Shown: positions 17,505 to 26,442 of the stretch, piece by piece
Layout of the letters: each line of letters opens with the position of its first letter
Position numbering within the stretch: the first letter of the stretch is position 1
Position numbers and translations under genes: made by a program
Notes under the pieces: generated by a model
What the model saw: only the letters and a program-made list of their open reading frames with translations
What the model was told of the DNA's origin: nothing
Databases searched by the model: none
Origin: a bacterium Unc6
GTDB lineage: Bacteria; Omnitrophota; Gorgyraeia; Velesiimonadales; Velesiimonadaceae
Reading direction: 5' to 3'
Assembly: GCA_013626165.1 (NCBI GenBank)
Contig: NDHX01000011.1
Coordinates: 1-49,941, forward strand
DNA length: 49,941 nt

Positions 17505-18294
17505 CCTGAAAAAAGCATTGCAGGTTGCAGTATGTTGTGCAAAAAAAGCAGGCGGCATACAGATGGAAAATTTTGGCAAGCCCATTGTTGTCCACTCTGT
17601 AAGCATGCATGATATTAAACTTGCAGTTGATCTGATGTGTGAAAAAGTAATTATCCAAAAGTTAAAGAAACACTTCCCCTTTTTTTCAATACTTGCAGAA
17701 GAAAGTGGCTTGTCAGAAACAGAATCAGCATACAGATGGATTATAGACCCTCTTGATGGAACATATAATTATTCAAGGACAATTCCACATTTTTCATCTT
17801 CTATTGCACTGGCAAAAGGTGATGATATTCTAATGGGAGTTGTATATGATCCTTTTAAGGATGAACTGTTCACGGCAATAAAAGGGAAAGGAGCGTTTAA
17901 GAACAGCAGAAGAATTTATGTAAGCAGTGTCTCAAAGATTTCTTCTTCTGCTCTTGTTATGGGTTTTATGAAGGATAAAAAAACCATTTCAACAGGTATC
18001 AAGGCGTTTAATTCCATTATATTTAAAGTTAAAAAAGTAAGAATCACAGGCTCTGCCTCCCTTGATATGTGTTATATTGCAAACGGAAGATTTGATGGAT
18101 ATTTTGAAAGTGGCATTATGTTGTGGGATGTTGCAGCAGGAGGACTTATACTTGAAGAAGCAGGCGGAAAGGTGAACAGGATTAAACAAGGGTCAGATTT
18201 TTCCATAGAAATGATTGCAGGCAACGGAAAAATAAATAAAGAGTTAATGAAAATCCTTAATCAGCGATTTTCACAGGGGTGTAAGCATTATTAA
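17491..18294 (+). CDS. Inositol monophosphatase family phosphatase
   Basis: A 267-residue Mg-dependent phosphatase of the SuhB/inositol monophosphatase family. Metal ligands are visible: E70-E71 (AEES), D86-PLDGT with D86 and D89, and WDVAAG near residue 210. Substrates in this family include inositol phosphate, fructose 1,6-bisphosphate and PAP, so the substrate is not decided. It starts inside the 3' end of mtaB and so is coupled to it. Confidence 0.93.
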   Translation: MKQIDLKKALQVAVCCAKKAGGIQMENFGKPIVVHSVSMHDIKLAVDLMCEKVIIQKLKKHFPFFSILAEESGLSETESAYRWIIDPLDGTYNYSRTIPHFSSSIALAKGDDILMGVVYDPFKDELFTAIKGKGAFKNSRRIYVSSVSKISSSALVMGFMKDKKTISTGIKAFNSIIFKVKKVRITGSASLDMCYIANGRFDGYFESGIMLWDVAAGGLILEEAGGKVNRIKQGSDFSIEMIAGNGKINKELMKILNQRFSQGCKHY

Positions 18295-18492
18295 ATAAAT
18301 TCACAGATTCATCTTACTACAATTCTATAATCCACGCAAATAAACAACCTTCAAATTTCACACCAGAAAAGATGTAGCATAATTATGACGCTGATAACTT
18401 TTAAATTACGCTTAAACATTCTCATATTTAGCCAATTTCTCCTTAAGAAAAACCAATAAAACCCGGTATTTCCACATTTCTCATCTCCTTTC
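18295..18492. other. Intergenic, no gene seen
   Basis: AT-rich DNA between the phosphatase gene and the promoter-like site upstream of the dead transposase. I see no ORF, RNA or clear repeat. Confidence 0.5.
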
Positions 18493-18521
18493 CTGACAAA
18501 TATGTTAAACAATAGTATAAT
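18493..18521 (+). promoter_or_regulatory. Sigma-70-type promoter upstream of transposase remnant
   Basis: CTGACA at 18493-18498 and a perfect TATAAT at 18516-18521 are separated by exactly 17 bases. The site lies about 45 bases before the readable start of the degenerate transposase and points toward it, so it is probably the old transposase promoter. Confidence 0.55.
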
Positions 18522-18563
18522 TTCACAACATTATAAACGTCACAACTTAACTAATAAAACAAG

Positions 18564-19259
18564 GGGAAAATAAGACTAAAAGACTTTTTTATTAAAAGCT
18601 TAACTTTACAGCAGAAGCAGTATGAGGCAGTAGGAGCAGTAGCATTTGAAGAAGGGAATGTAGAAGAGATAGTAAATCGTTATGGATACAAAGCAGATTC
18701 GCTCCAGGTTCTGACCAGCAAACTTTTAACCAGTCAACACATTCTTTTTCCTTCCCTACATTTTAGAAAGCGGCATCATAGATATTGTAGAGAAGATTCC
18801 CTTACCTGCCTCCAATGACATTGGATGTGAGCAGGCAGCATTATCGGTACTTTTGCTAAAACTTATTGGAAAAGCAAGGCTGTCTCACATTGAACAATAT
18901 AATACTGATAGAGGATTTGGAATATTTGCCGGACTTTCTCTTCTTCCCAAACCCACATACATAATGAGTTATTCTTGCAGGAGCACTGCTTCTGAAATGA
19001 TGAGATTTCAAAAGAAATTGTAAAGAATTTTTCAAGACAATATCCTTCTCTATATGAAAGCCGGACGATCAATCTAGACTTTTATTCTATAGCACACTTT
19101 GGAGGCAAATCAGAGATGGAGAAGGTCTGGTGTGGAAGTAGGAATAAAGCAATAAAAGGAGCAAATACCTTTTTTGCTCAGGCAGGAAGCAGTGATGCGC
19201 TGATATATAGCTGTGCTGATATCAAACAACGAGAGCGGTTTTCCTTTCGAACTTCTTGA
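18564..19259 (+). pseudogene. Degenerate DDE transposase
   Basis: Recognisable pieces of one transposase occur in different plus-strand frames. 18564-18740 reads LTLQQKQYEAVGAVAFEEG, then an HTH-like segment ending LTSKLL. 18760-19020 continues in another frame (ESGIIDIVEK, IGKARLSHIE). 19010-19235 in a third frame gives LDFYSIAHFG, EMEKVWCGSR and KGANTFFAQ, which fits the first catalytic Asp region of an IS4/IS1634-like DDE enzyme. At least two frameshifts separate the pieces, and the C-terminal half is missing. No terminal inverted repeats were identified. Confidence 0.7.
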
Positions 19260-19688
19260 ATTTAATGGCGTGATTGTGATAGCGGAGGATAAGCCCTGCA
19301 TCGCGGCCATTTTCCTACCTGCCTTGTTGAGGTCAGCGGCAAGTCTGGTGCAGTCGGTAATGCTTTTTAGTGGCACGTGCGATCCTCCATTCTTATGCTG
19401 TAGATGCAGAGGGACACGCTTGCAGTGTCCGAAGTTTTGCAAGAATTCAAAATAAATTTGAACCAAAACTTAGATTGTCTTCCGATTGTTTTAATCCCTG
19501 AATTACTACTGTAAGCTGTTCTTTGTTTTCTGTTTCACAAATCTGGAGGTTCTTATGGGATATTTTAGCTTTTTTTTCTAATCTGATATAGTCTATGGGA
19601 AGCCTGGCGGTTTTTCCCCAGAGAAGACAGGAGCATGGCATTTGCGATCTCTATGGAATTGCATTCTTTCTCGCCTTTATGGTTTGAT
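19260..19688. other. Decayed sequence between transposase remnant and ruvA
   Basis: Open frames occur on both strands (for example minus 19110-19466 and 19447-19641), but none looks like a known protein or has a credible start. Probably remains of the insertion and of genes once downstream of ruvA. Confidence 0.4.
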
Positions 19689-20318
19689 TTATTTCTTAAC
19701 CACTCTTTCACGGAAGACCTCATTGAAGATGTCTTCGGCGGTTTGTAATCGTGGATTTTTTGAAAAGGCCCTTCTTACCATATCATCTGCTTCTTTTTTT
19801 GTATATTGTAGTTGGACAAGAATTTGGACTGCCTCTTCAAGAATATTTTTTTGAACATCAGACTGTTTTTCAAGAGGCACTGTCTGTATAAGTCCGTACT
19901 TACCAACCTTGCCTTGAAGTTTTGCGATAATATCTTTTGACCTCTGTGGGCCTACTCCGGGAAGAGACCTTAAAAACAACAGATCACCCCTGTCTATTGC
20001 AGTTGCAATATCAGGTATAGGATGCACAAGAGATTTTACAGCAGTTTTTGGCCCAAATCCGGAAACAGTTATAAATTTTTCAAAAAATTCTTTTTCTATT
20101 TCATTTAAAAATCCTATCAATACGGGGGTTGACCTTGACGGTTCTACCTGATGGTAATGGTATGTTGTAAATTCAACGAATCCTTCAACATCTTTTATAC
20201 CGGACAGCCTCCCAATAACAAAAGGCGGGCATATCACCTCATAACATATACCCTGAACCTCAAGAAGTATTGAATCTTTATTCTGCTGTCTTATCTTTCC
20301 TCTTATTCTTGATATCAT
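19689..20318 (-). CDS. ruvA: Holliday junction helicase subunit RuvA
   Basis: A 209-residue DNA-binding subunit that clamps Holliday junctions and loads RuvB. The N-terminal OB domain begins MISRIRGKI, two helix-hairpin-helix motifs are seen (FITVSGFGPKTA near 83-94 and LRSLPGVGPQRSKDI near 115-129), and the C-terminal RuvB-binding helices follow after a linker. Length is normal. Neither ruvB nor ruvC is adjacent; decayed DNA lies downstream. Confidence 0.95.
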   Translation of the reverse strand: MISRIRGKIRQQNKDSILLEVQGICYEVICPPFVIGRLSGIKDVEGFVEFTTYHYHQVEPSRSTPVLIGFLNEIEKEFFEKFITVSGFGPKTAVKSLVHPIPDIATAIDRGDLLFLRSLPGVGPQRSKDIIAKLQGKVGKYGLIQTVPLEKQSDVQKNILEEAVQILVQLQYTKKEADDMVRRAFSKNPRLQTAEDIFNEVFRERVVKK

Positions 20319-20404
20319 ATCTTTAACTGTAAATATTCAGTCAATAACCCCATTGCACCCCCATTAAACCATCGTAAATATTTACTAAATACCGTTTATA
20401 TTTT

Positions 20405-20487
20405 AGGCACACAGGCACAAAGTTAACTGTCTTTTTGTCTTCTTTTTTCAATGTTTTATACCCTCGCTACTCTGTGCCTTTGTGCCT
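20405..20487. repeat. Inverted repeat of a GGCACA word
   Basis: Arms at 20405-20422 (aggcacacaggcacaaag) and 20470-20487 pair at 16 of 18 positions; short cagttaact strings follow each arm in inverted order. It occupies the space between ruvA and the flavodoxin gene. It belongs to the same style of degenerate intergenic words seen elsewhere in the window. Confidence 0.5.
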
Positions 20488-20611
20488 TCAGGCAACGCAG
20501 TTAACTGAGTATTTATTAAAATTCATACCTGAATTCATTTGTCCGATAGCCACCAGCGACCATTGAAATCTCTGTCATCATCTGTTCAAAAACCGGACAT
20601 ACCTTCAGAGT

Positions 20612-21082
20612 TTATTCTATCTTTTTTACCAATTTGGCAACTCTTTTTCCTAATCTTCTGCACTGGGCTTTTACGCGGGAATCTGGAGCACCGATAGAAA
20701 CCACTCCGTAATGACCGCCTTCAGGGTCTCCTTGAATAATCATTCCGTGGATAAGAAGGGCTTTAAGAATATCAGTGATGGTCGTTTCATTTCCTCCGCC
20801 GATATTGGCTGAAGAGGAAAAAGCAGCTCCAACTTTTCCTTCTAATTTTCCATGAAAAACAACACTTTTATCCAGAAGTTCTTTAATCTGAGCTGCCATT
20901 GAGCCATAATAAGTAGGAGAACCAATGATAATGCCATCTGCTTTAAGCAGTTCTTCTACATTTACTTCTTCTACCTTCTTTGTCTGAACTTCTACTCCTT
21001 CTTCTTTTACTCCTCTTTCTACTAACTCTGCCATCTTTTCAGTATTTCCCGTAGACGAATAGTAGATGATTAAAATCTTCAT
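20612..21082 (-). CDS. Flavodoxin family protein (WrbA-like)
   Basis: A 156-residue flavodoxin-fold protein binding FMN, either an electron carrier or a quinone reductase of the WrbA type. The phosphate-binding loop YSSTGNTEKMA sits right after the first strand, and the GSPTYYGSMAAQIKELLD segment matches the second flavin loop of WrbA-like proteins. I use the ATG at 21082 because GGAGGTGA lies six bases upstream; the frame extends five codons further only through that site. It stands alone between repeat-rich spacers. Confidence 0.9.
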   Translation of the reverse strand: MKILIIYYSSTGNTEKMAELVERGVKEEGVEVQTKKVEEVNVEELLKADGIIIGSPTYYGSMAAQIKELLDKSVVFHGKLEGKVGAAFSSSANIGGGNETTITDILKALLIHGMIIQGDPEGGHYGVVSIGAPDSRVKAQCRRLGKRVAKLVKKIE

Positions 21083-21156
21083 CTCGTTCACCTCCAATTT
21101 TAGAGCCTGTGAGCGTAAGTCCCAAGCACCACACCCAGAGGGTGCCCGAAATTACA

Positions 21157-21340
21157 AATAAATGTCAAATGATAAATAACAAATAGATGACAAATTCCAA
21201 AGTTCAAATGTCAAATAGATATCAACAGGTCATACTTTTTGTCATTTGGATTTTGATATTTGGCATTCGTCATCAAATGCCAGTCACCATTTTTTCCCTA
21301 CCTACTGTCTACTACCTACTATCTCTTGCCTTTTATGCCT
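21157..21340. repeat. Degenerate word repeats (CAAATGTC and CTACCTACTATC types)
   Basis: From 21157 to about 21270 the sequence is made of imperfect copies of caaatgtcaaat and its reverse complement; from 21290 to 21340 it is made of ctacctactgtctac-type units. Both families recur in other spacers of this window. There is no coding potential on either strand. Confidence 0.6.
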
Positions 21341-21367
21341 GCCCCCTTTTACCTATGTTCTGATGTC

Positions 21368-22360
21368 CTACTTCTTTATCCAATCCATCATTCCTCTTAA
21401 CTTTTGTCCTATTATTTCTATTGGATGTGTATTGTCTTTTTTCTCAAGTGCATTGAATACAGGACGACCTGCCTGATTTTCAAGTATCCATTCCCTTGCA
21501 AATTCTCCATTCTGTATTTCTTTTAATATCTTTTTCATTTCTTCTTTTGTGCACTTATTTATAATTCTTTTACCCCTTGTAATATCTCCATATTCTGCGG
21601 TATCAGATACTCTTTTTCTCATTCCCTGAATACCGCATTCATAAATCATATCTACTATAAGTTTTAGTTCATGTAAACACTCAAAGTATGCAATCTCAGG
21701 CTGATAGCCTGCTTCTACAAGTGTCTCAAAACCAGCCTTTATAAGTTCTGACACACCTCCACAAAGAACAACCTGTTCGCCAAAAAGGTCTGTTTCAGTT
21801 TCTTCTTTAAATGTTGTTTCAATTACACCTGCTCTGGTACCTCCTATCGCCTTTGCAAACCCAAGACCAATCTGCATAGCTTTCCCTGTATATTCCTGAA
21901 AAACTGCCAAGAGGCAGGGAACTCCTTTCCCTTCAACATACTGGGCCCTTACCAAACTTCCGGGTCCTTTGGGAGCAATCATCAATACATCAACATTTTT
22001 AGGCGGAACAATCTGATTAAAGTGGACATTAAAACCATGTGAGAAAAGAAGTGCTTTCCCTTCAGTTAGGTGTTTCTCAACACTTGTTTTATAAACACGG
22101 GACTGGACATCATCTTGTGTAAGTATCTGTATCACATCGGATTGTTCTGCTGCTTCTTCCGTTGAAACAGGCTTAAAATCGTCTTTTTCCGCCTGAACCC
22201 AGTTAGCAGTTCCCGGGACATCCGACACAACAACACAAATACCGCTGTCTTTCAGGTTAAGCCCTTGCGCTCTTCCCTGTATTCCGTAGCCTATGATTCC
22301 TACTGTTTTATTTTTCAGATATTTTAAATCAGCATCTTTGTCATAAAATATTTTTGCCAT
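21368..22360 (-). CDS. ilvC: Ketol-acid reductoisomerase
   Basis: A 330-residue class I enzyme of branched-chain amino acid synthesis, converting acetolactate (and acetohydroxybutyrate) to dihydroxy acids with NAD(P)H and Mg. The Rossmann motif GYGIQGRAQ is at about residues 24-32, the MIAPKGPG segment is present, and the Mg ligands appear in the [10 protein letters not shown] region. The ATG at 22360 follows AAGGGGGAAT. No other ilv gene is nearby; a glnA remnant lies upstream in the same direction. Confidence 0.97.
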   Translation of the reverse strand: MAKIFYDKDADLKYLKNKTVGIIGYGIQGRAQGLNLKDSGICVVVSDVPGTANWVQAEKDDFKPVSTEEAAEQSDVIQILTQDDVQSRVYKTSVEKHLTEGKALLFSHGFNVHFNQIVPPKNVDVLMIAPKGPGSLVRAQYVEGKGVPCLLAVFQEYTGKAMQIGLGFAKAIGGTRAGVIETTFKEETETDLFGEQVVLCGGVSELIKAGFETLVEAGYQPEIAYFECLHELKLIVDMIYECGIQGMRKRVSDTAEYGDITRGKRIINKCTKEEMKKILKEIQNGEFAREWILENQAGRPVFNALEKKDNTHPIEIIGQKLRGMMDWIKK

Positions 22361-22380
22361 ATTCCCCCTTTTATAATAAA

Positions 22381-22420
22381 GAAATGTCAAATGACAAATG
22401 TTAAATGTTAAATATCAAAC
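22381..22420. repeat. CAAATGACAAATGTTAAATG word repeat
   Basis: A short run of aaatgtcaaatgacaaat units between ilvC and the glnA remnant, belonging to the family at 6966-7050 and 21157-21270. Confidence 0.5.
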
Positions 22421-22421
22421 A

Positions 22422-22940
22422 TCATTTAAATTCTCTACCGCTTGCCAATTCCTTACAATATTGGTAAATATTCAGACAGTTTATAACTTGTAACCTGTGT
22501 CCTGTATCTATCCCATTTTTTTTCTTATTGGCAATCAATATATTAAATATATGGTCACCGGGTGCTTTTCTTACCACTTCACTTTTTTCAGTTATTGCAA
22601 CTGCTTCTTTCAAACTATCCGGTAGTGAATCTATACCTTTTTTCGCTCTTTCTTTATTTGTCATTATAAATATATCTTCTTCAACAGGCGCAATAAACTC
22701 ATATTTTTTCTCTATCCATCCCTTCAAGTCCAGCAGCAAGCATTACACTGAATGCAAGATATGGATTGCAGGCAGGGTCAGGGGCCCTGTATTCTATACA
22801 GGTTGCCTTTTCTTTGACCGGTTTATACTGTGGAATCCTTATAAGCACAGATCTGTAAATCACAGCCTTATAAATTTTACACCTTTCTTCTTCGCCATTT
22901 TTAAAACATATTGCTTATCCTTCCCTTTTGTGTTCTTCAT
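22422..22940 (-). pseudogene. glnA: Glutamine synthetase remnant with internal deletion
   Basis: Reading from an ATG at 22940, the first 30 codons (YVLKMAKKKGVKFIRL) match the N-terminus of glutamine synthetase, then a TGA interrupts before FTDL. The next bases read, in another frame, RIPQYKPVKEKATCIEYRA and DPACNPYLAFSVMLAAGLEG, which is the C-terminal catalytic region. A further frameshift leads to IEKKYEF, APVEEDIFIMTNKERAKKG and SLPDSLKEAV. So the protein's middle, about 300 residues with most active-site residues, is gone. The join lies in ACAGATCT, which could encode both sides (FTDL and NRSV), hinting at deletion through a short repeat. Non-functional. Confidence 0.85.
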
Positions 22941-23259
22941 ATTTCCCCTTTCCCCTTACCTTGAAGCCCGTTTGCTTACAATTGTGTGGCAAAAGTTCTC
23001 TTGAAAATCATAAATCATATTATATGCCTATGCTATTTAAAGTTCAATAAATCTTTTTGAGCTGTTTGTATGTTATTAATTTGTCAAGATGTTAAACTTT
23101 TAATTTTTTAAAATGCTAAACATTTTGATAAGTTAGTAACACAAATTTCGGTTACCTGCTTAAATGGCTTGACACAGCAACAGGCAGAAATGGTTTGAGA
23201 GTGAGGGTTTTATCATAAAAAAGTATTGAATTTTAAGGATTTTATGACATAATAAAAAT
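22941..23259. other. Intergenic, no gene seen
   Basis: AT-rich spacer between the divergent glnA remnant and the DUF362 gene. No ORF or RNA recognised. A TTGAAT ... CATAAT pair just before the DUF362 start is a weak promoter candidate. Confidence 0.4.
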
Positions 23260-24348
23260 ATGGCATCAGAGGTAATATTTATTCCTGTGGAGGTAAAAAA
23301 AATAGAACAAAGAAGCACCCTTACATCAAGATATGAAAGGGTGCTTAAAGGTTTTACAACAAAGTGGAACCTAAAAGACAAGACCATTGCTATCAAATTC
23401 CACAGAGGCAGGTAACAAACATACACATCAATCCATCCAACATTTATAAGAAGAACTGTTCAAATTGTAAAAGAGTGTGGTGGTAACTGTTTCCTTACAG
23501 ATTCTGCAGGTGGTGCAAATTATAGTATCGGTTATACAGAAGATGTGTTTGGCTGTCCTATATATCCAGCAGCAGGGATAAACGACAGATACTTTTACAA
23601 AAAAAAGACAGGTTCTAATATTATCCCTTACATAGAAGTAGCGGGATTTTTAAATGATGCTGATTTTCTTATAAATCTTTCTCATTCAAAAGGACATGGG
23701 AACTGTGCGTATGGGGGTGCAATTAAAAATCTTGCTATGGGAGGTGTAACAGCAAACACCAGAAGAGACATTCATTCTGTTATGTCTAAATAATATGAAT
23801 GGGATAAAAAACTTTGTATATATTGTAAAATGTGCCTTAAAAATTGCAGAGGAAATGCAATAAGATTTGATAAGGACAAAAATCTTACTATTGACCCTCA
23901 TTTCTGCGTATATTGCGGAAGGTGTGTCGCAATATGCCCTGAAAAAGCAATAAAAGTTGATGAAAGTTTTTGGCCAAGATTTCAATGTGCACTTGCAATA
24001 TCTGCAAAGGAGGTTTTAAAAACCTTCACGAAGCAAAACATCCTCCATATAAATATTATTATGAATATAACTGCCCTTTGTGATTGTTTCGGTATGGGAC
24101 AACCTTCAATAGTGCAGGATATAGGAATAATGTTTTCCAAAAATATATCTGCAATAGAAAAAGCAACCCTTGATAAAATCGGTCAGAAACAATTGTTTGA
24201 AAATGCAATGCCCGGCAAAAGAAAATTTATACAAGAAGAGGTTCACCCATTTAAGAAAGCATGGGGAAAAGACCCGTATGTCCAGATAACAGAAGCAGAA
24301 AAAATAGGGATTGGGAAAAGCAAATACATAATTAAAAAGGTAATATGA
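23260..24348 (+). pseudogene. DUF362 iron-sulfur protein gene with two in-frame stops
   Basis: One uninterrupted reading frame of 362 codons encodes a DUF362 protein with a C-terminal double [4Fe-4S] ferredoxin domain, except for TAA at codon 52 (23413) and codon 178 (23791). Seen: IAIKFH strand, IHPTFIRR, DSAGG, NLSHSKGHGNCAYGGAIKNLAMG, then CIYCKMCLKNC and CVYCGRCVAICP. No frameshift exists, and both stops could come from GAA by one substitution. Other genes here end in TAA, so general recoding is unlikely; recent pseudogenisation or base errors are the simpler readings. yjbQ overlaps its end by four bases. Confidence 0.8.
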
Positions 24349-24752
24349 AAAAATTTGAAATTTTTACACAACGGAAAACAGAATTTATTAATATAACAAA
24401 ACAGGTTCAGGATATAATAACATCCTCAGACATAGATGAAGGTATGTGTCTTATTTTTATCCCCCATACAACAGCGGCACTTACTGTAAATGAAATTGTA
24501 GATCCGGATGTTGTCTCTGACATAATAAACCATCTTGAAAGAATTGTTCCTGAAAAATGTCAGTACACACATAAGGAAGGAAATTCAGATGCACACATAA
24601 AAAGCAGTTTTATAGGTTGTAATGTCACAATTCCTGTTGTGAAAGGGAAGATGGCACTTGGAACCTGGCAGGGTGTACACTTTTGTGAATTTGACGGACC
24701 AAGAACAAGGCTGGTTTATGTAAAAATGATAAAAGATGCGGTAAACATCTGA
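24345..24752 (+). CDS. YjbQ/UPF0047 family protein
   Basis: A 135-residue protein of the YjbQ (UPF0047) family, some members of which have weak thiamine-phosphate synthase activity; the true role is unclear. The conserved metal-site residues are visible in IPHTTAALTVNE, EGNSDAHIKSS and GTWQGVHFCEFDGPR. Length is typical. Its ATG overlaps the DUF362 stop, so the pair formed an operon. tRNA-Ser follows ten bases downstream. Confidence 0.95.
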   Translation: MKKFEIFTQRKTEFINITKQVQDIITSSDIDEGMCLIFIPHTTAALTVNEIVDPDVVSDIINHLERIVPEKCQYTHKEGNSDAHIKSSFIGCNVTIPVVKGKMALGTWQGVHFCEFDGPRTRLVYVKMIKDAVNI

Positions 24753-24761
24753 TAACAAAAA

Positions 24762-24849
24762 GGAGAGGTGGCAGAGCGGTTGAATGCGGCGGTCTTGAAA
24801 ACCGTTAGGCTAAAAGGCCTCAGGGGTTCGAATCCCTTCCTCTCCGCCA
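24762..24849 (+). tRNA. tRNA-Ser (anticodon TGA)
   Basis: Acceptor stem GGAGAGG/CCTCTCC, long variable arm typical of serine tRNA, T-loop TTCGAAT and encoded CCA at 24847-24849. The anticodon loop CTTGAAA carries TGA. The last four bases (GCCA) are also the first four bases of a 30-bp repeat bounding the following cassette. Confidence 0.95.
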
Positions 24850-24875
24850 TTTTTGCAAAGTAAAAATGGCGGTGT
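24846..24875 (+). repeat. Left 30-bp inverted repeat of the R-M cassette
   Basis: Begins GCCATTTTTGCAAAG at the tRNA-Ser 3' end and ends AAAAATGGCGGTGT. Its reverse complement matches 27268-27297 at 29 of 30 positions. Each copy is also nearly self-complementary (gccattttt ... aaaaatggc), so it can fold into a hairpin. Confidence 0.8.
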
Positions 24876-25074
24876 CTTTTAGTTAAAGTCCGAACTTTTT
24901 TTGAGCAAAATCCACTTGCAGGTTTTGAGTAATCCCGCCCACCCCAAGTTCCGCCTTGCTGGACAGCAGGCAGGCAATAATAAGAAACTCCTTAATTTTG
25001 TTGTCTGTTTTATTAAAATTTGTTATCATACAATTACATAGAATTATGGCAGAACAATTTAATGTCATCAAATT

Positions 25075-25284
25075 ATGGAAAATAAACAAGAAAATAAATT
25101 AGAAAAAAATAAATTTTTTTGGCTTAAACTTGAACTTTCGCAGGACGAATTCGCAAGGAAAGCGGATATTCCCTATACCACGTTTACCAAAGTGGAAACC
25201 GGCATAATCAAAAAACCATCGGTCTTCGTTATGGCAAAGTTAGCCAAAGTGCTTGGTGTTAATATTGAGGATTTAATAAAGTAG
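25075..25284 (+). CDS. Xre-family HTH regulator (controller protein type)
   Basis: A 69-residue DNA-binding protein with a Cro/C1 helix-turn-helix: LELSQDEFARKADIPYTTFTK (about residues 19-39) and the closing GVNIEDL segment. Small Xre proteins directly before restriction-modification genes commonly act as controller proteins timing methylase and nuclease expression. The methyltransferase starts two bases after its stop, supporting one transcript. Confidence 0.9.
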   Translation: MENKQENKLEKNKFFWLKLELSQDEFARKADIPYTTFTKVETGIIKKPSVFVMAKLAKVLGVNIEDLIK

Positions 25285-25286
25285 CT

Positions 25287-26441
25287 ATGGCGAATACAAA
25301 AAACCTAAAACTATTAGACAATATTCAATTTATTTATGAGATTGCTTTGGCAAGGTTGGAATTACAATCATTTAATCCCAATCTAAAAGTTACAAACGAT
25401 TTTAGGGAATTTGAGCTAAAAGACGATGGCAATTTTGATGTGCTAAAAAGAAGACTCGCATATTTTAAGACAATAGATGGTGATTATTCCGATTATTACT
25501 ATTTACAAAAATATAACCAAACAAAATCGGTTAATCAGTATATAACTCATTGGATTTATCCGTATAAAGGCAAATTTCACCCCCAAATGATTAGAGCATT
25601 GATGAATATTATAAAAATCAAACATGGCGAAACATTGTTTGACCCGTTCGTTGGAAGTGGCACTGCTGTTTTAGAAGCCCAGATATTAGGGGTAAATGCA
25701 ATAGGATTAGACATAAGCCCGCTTTGCGTTCTTATTTCAAAGGTCAAAACAGAATCTGTTGATGTTCTTGATGAAATTAAAAAATATAAAGATTTTTATC
25801 TCTTCAAAAAAAATGGTAGAGAGCCAAATGATGAAAGGATAAAAAATTTTTACAAGGTCGCTGAAATGATGGCACATAGCGACCAATCAAGAAGAGGCAA
25901 AATTTTTGAATCTTCATTTGTTAGCGACGCCTTAAAAATGATCGCTTCTGTTGAAGATTATAGCAATGCGATTAAAAAACATAATTTAAAAATAGGCAAG
26001 ACAAAAATTATGGAGGGCGACGCTAGAAAAATAAACTTGAAAGATGAATCTGTAGATGGAATTATTACATCTCCGCCATATTCTGTTGCCCTAAACTATG
26101 TTGCTAACGATGCTCACTCATTAAAAGCGCTCGGATACGATTTAGACAAAATAAAAGAAGACTTTATTGGTGTTCGCGGGACCGGATTAAATAAATTTGA
26201 ACTATACGACAAGGATATGGAAAAAGCGTATAGTGAGATGTATAGAGTTTTAAAGAAAGATAAATATTGTGTTGTGGTTATAGGAAATGTGACTTTTCAA
26301 GGTCAAGAGCTAAACACTACTCAAAATGTAATTGAGTACTGTGAAGAAATAGGTTTTAAGACCATTAAGAAAATGGAAAAAATAATCTACGGCTTATATA
26401 ACGTTATGCAAAAAGAATATATTTTAATTTTTCAAAAATAA
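25287..26441 (+). CDS. DNA methyltransferase, SPPY type
   Basis: A 384-residue SAM-dependent DNA methyltransferase. Motif I is DPFVGSGTAVLEA from residue 119 and the catalytic motif IV is SPPYSVALNYV from residue 262, an arrangement common in N4-cytosine (and some N6-adenine) enzymes. An HPQMIRALM segment before motif I is probably motif X. It is followed after one base by the endonuclease gene, so it is the protecting methylase of this cassette. Target unknown. Confidence 0.92.
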   Translation: MANTKNLKLLDNIQFIYEIALARLELQSFNPNLKVTNDFREFELKDDGNFDVLKRRLAYFKTIDGDYSDYYYLQKYNQTKSVNQYITHWIYPYKGKFHPQMIRALMNIIKIKHGETLFDPFVGSGTAVLEAQILGVNAIGLDISPLCVLISKVKTESVDVLDEIKKYKDFYLFKKNGREPNDERIKNFYKVAEMMAHSDQSRRGKIFESSFVSDALKMIASVEDYSNAIKKHNLKIGKTKIMEGDARKINLKDESVDGIITSPPYSVALNYVANDAHSLKALGYDLDKIKEDFIGVRGTGLNKFELYDKDMEKAYSEMYRVLKKDKYCVVVIGNVTFQGQELNTTQNVIEYCEEIGFKTIKKMEKIIYGLYNVMQKEYILIFQK

Positions 26442-26442
26442 T

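Noticed and set aside
19110-19466. Minus-strand ORF of 118 codons beside the transposase remnant
   Set aside because: It partly overlaps the antisense of recognisable transposase sequence and shows no family features.
23260-24348. Genome-wide stop-codon recoding of TAA
   Set aside because: Many intact genes here (for example rubredoxin, rhaB-strand genes and glnA neighbours) end naturally at TAA, so TAA is a working stop.
24883-25089. Minus-strand 68-codon ORF ending NLQVDFAQKKFGL upstream of the Xre gene
   Set aside because: The C-terminal part looks protein-like and could be a fragment of a lost mobile-element gene, but the start overlaps the Xre gene and there is no family match; too weak to call.
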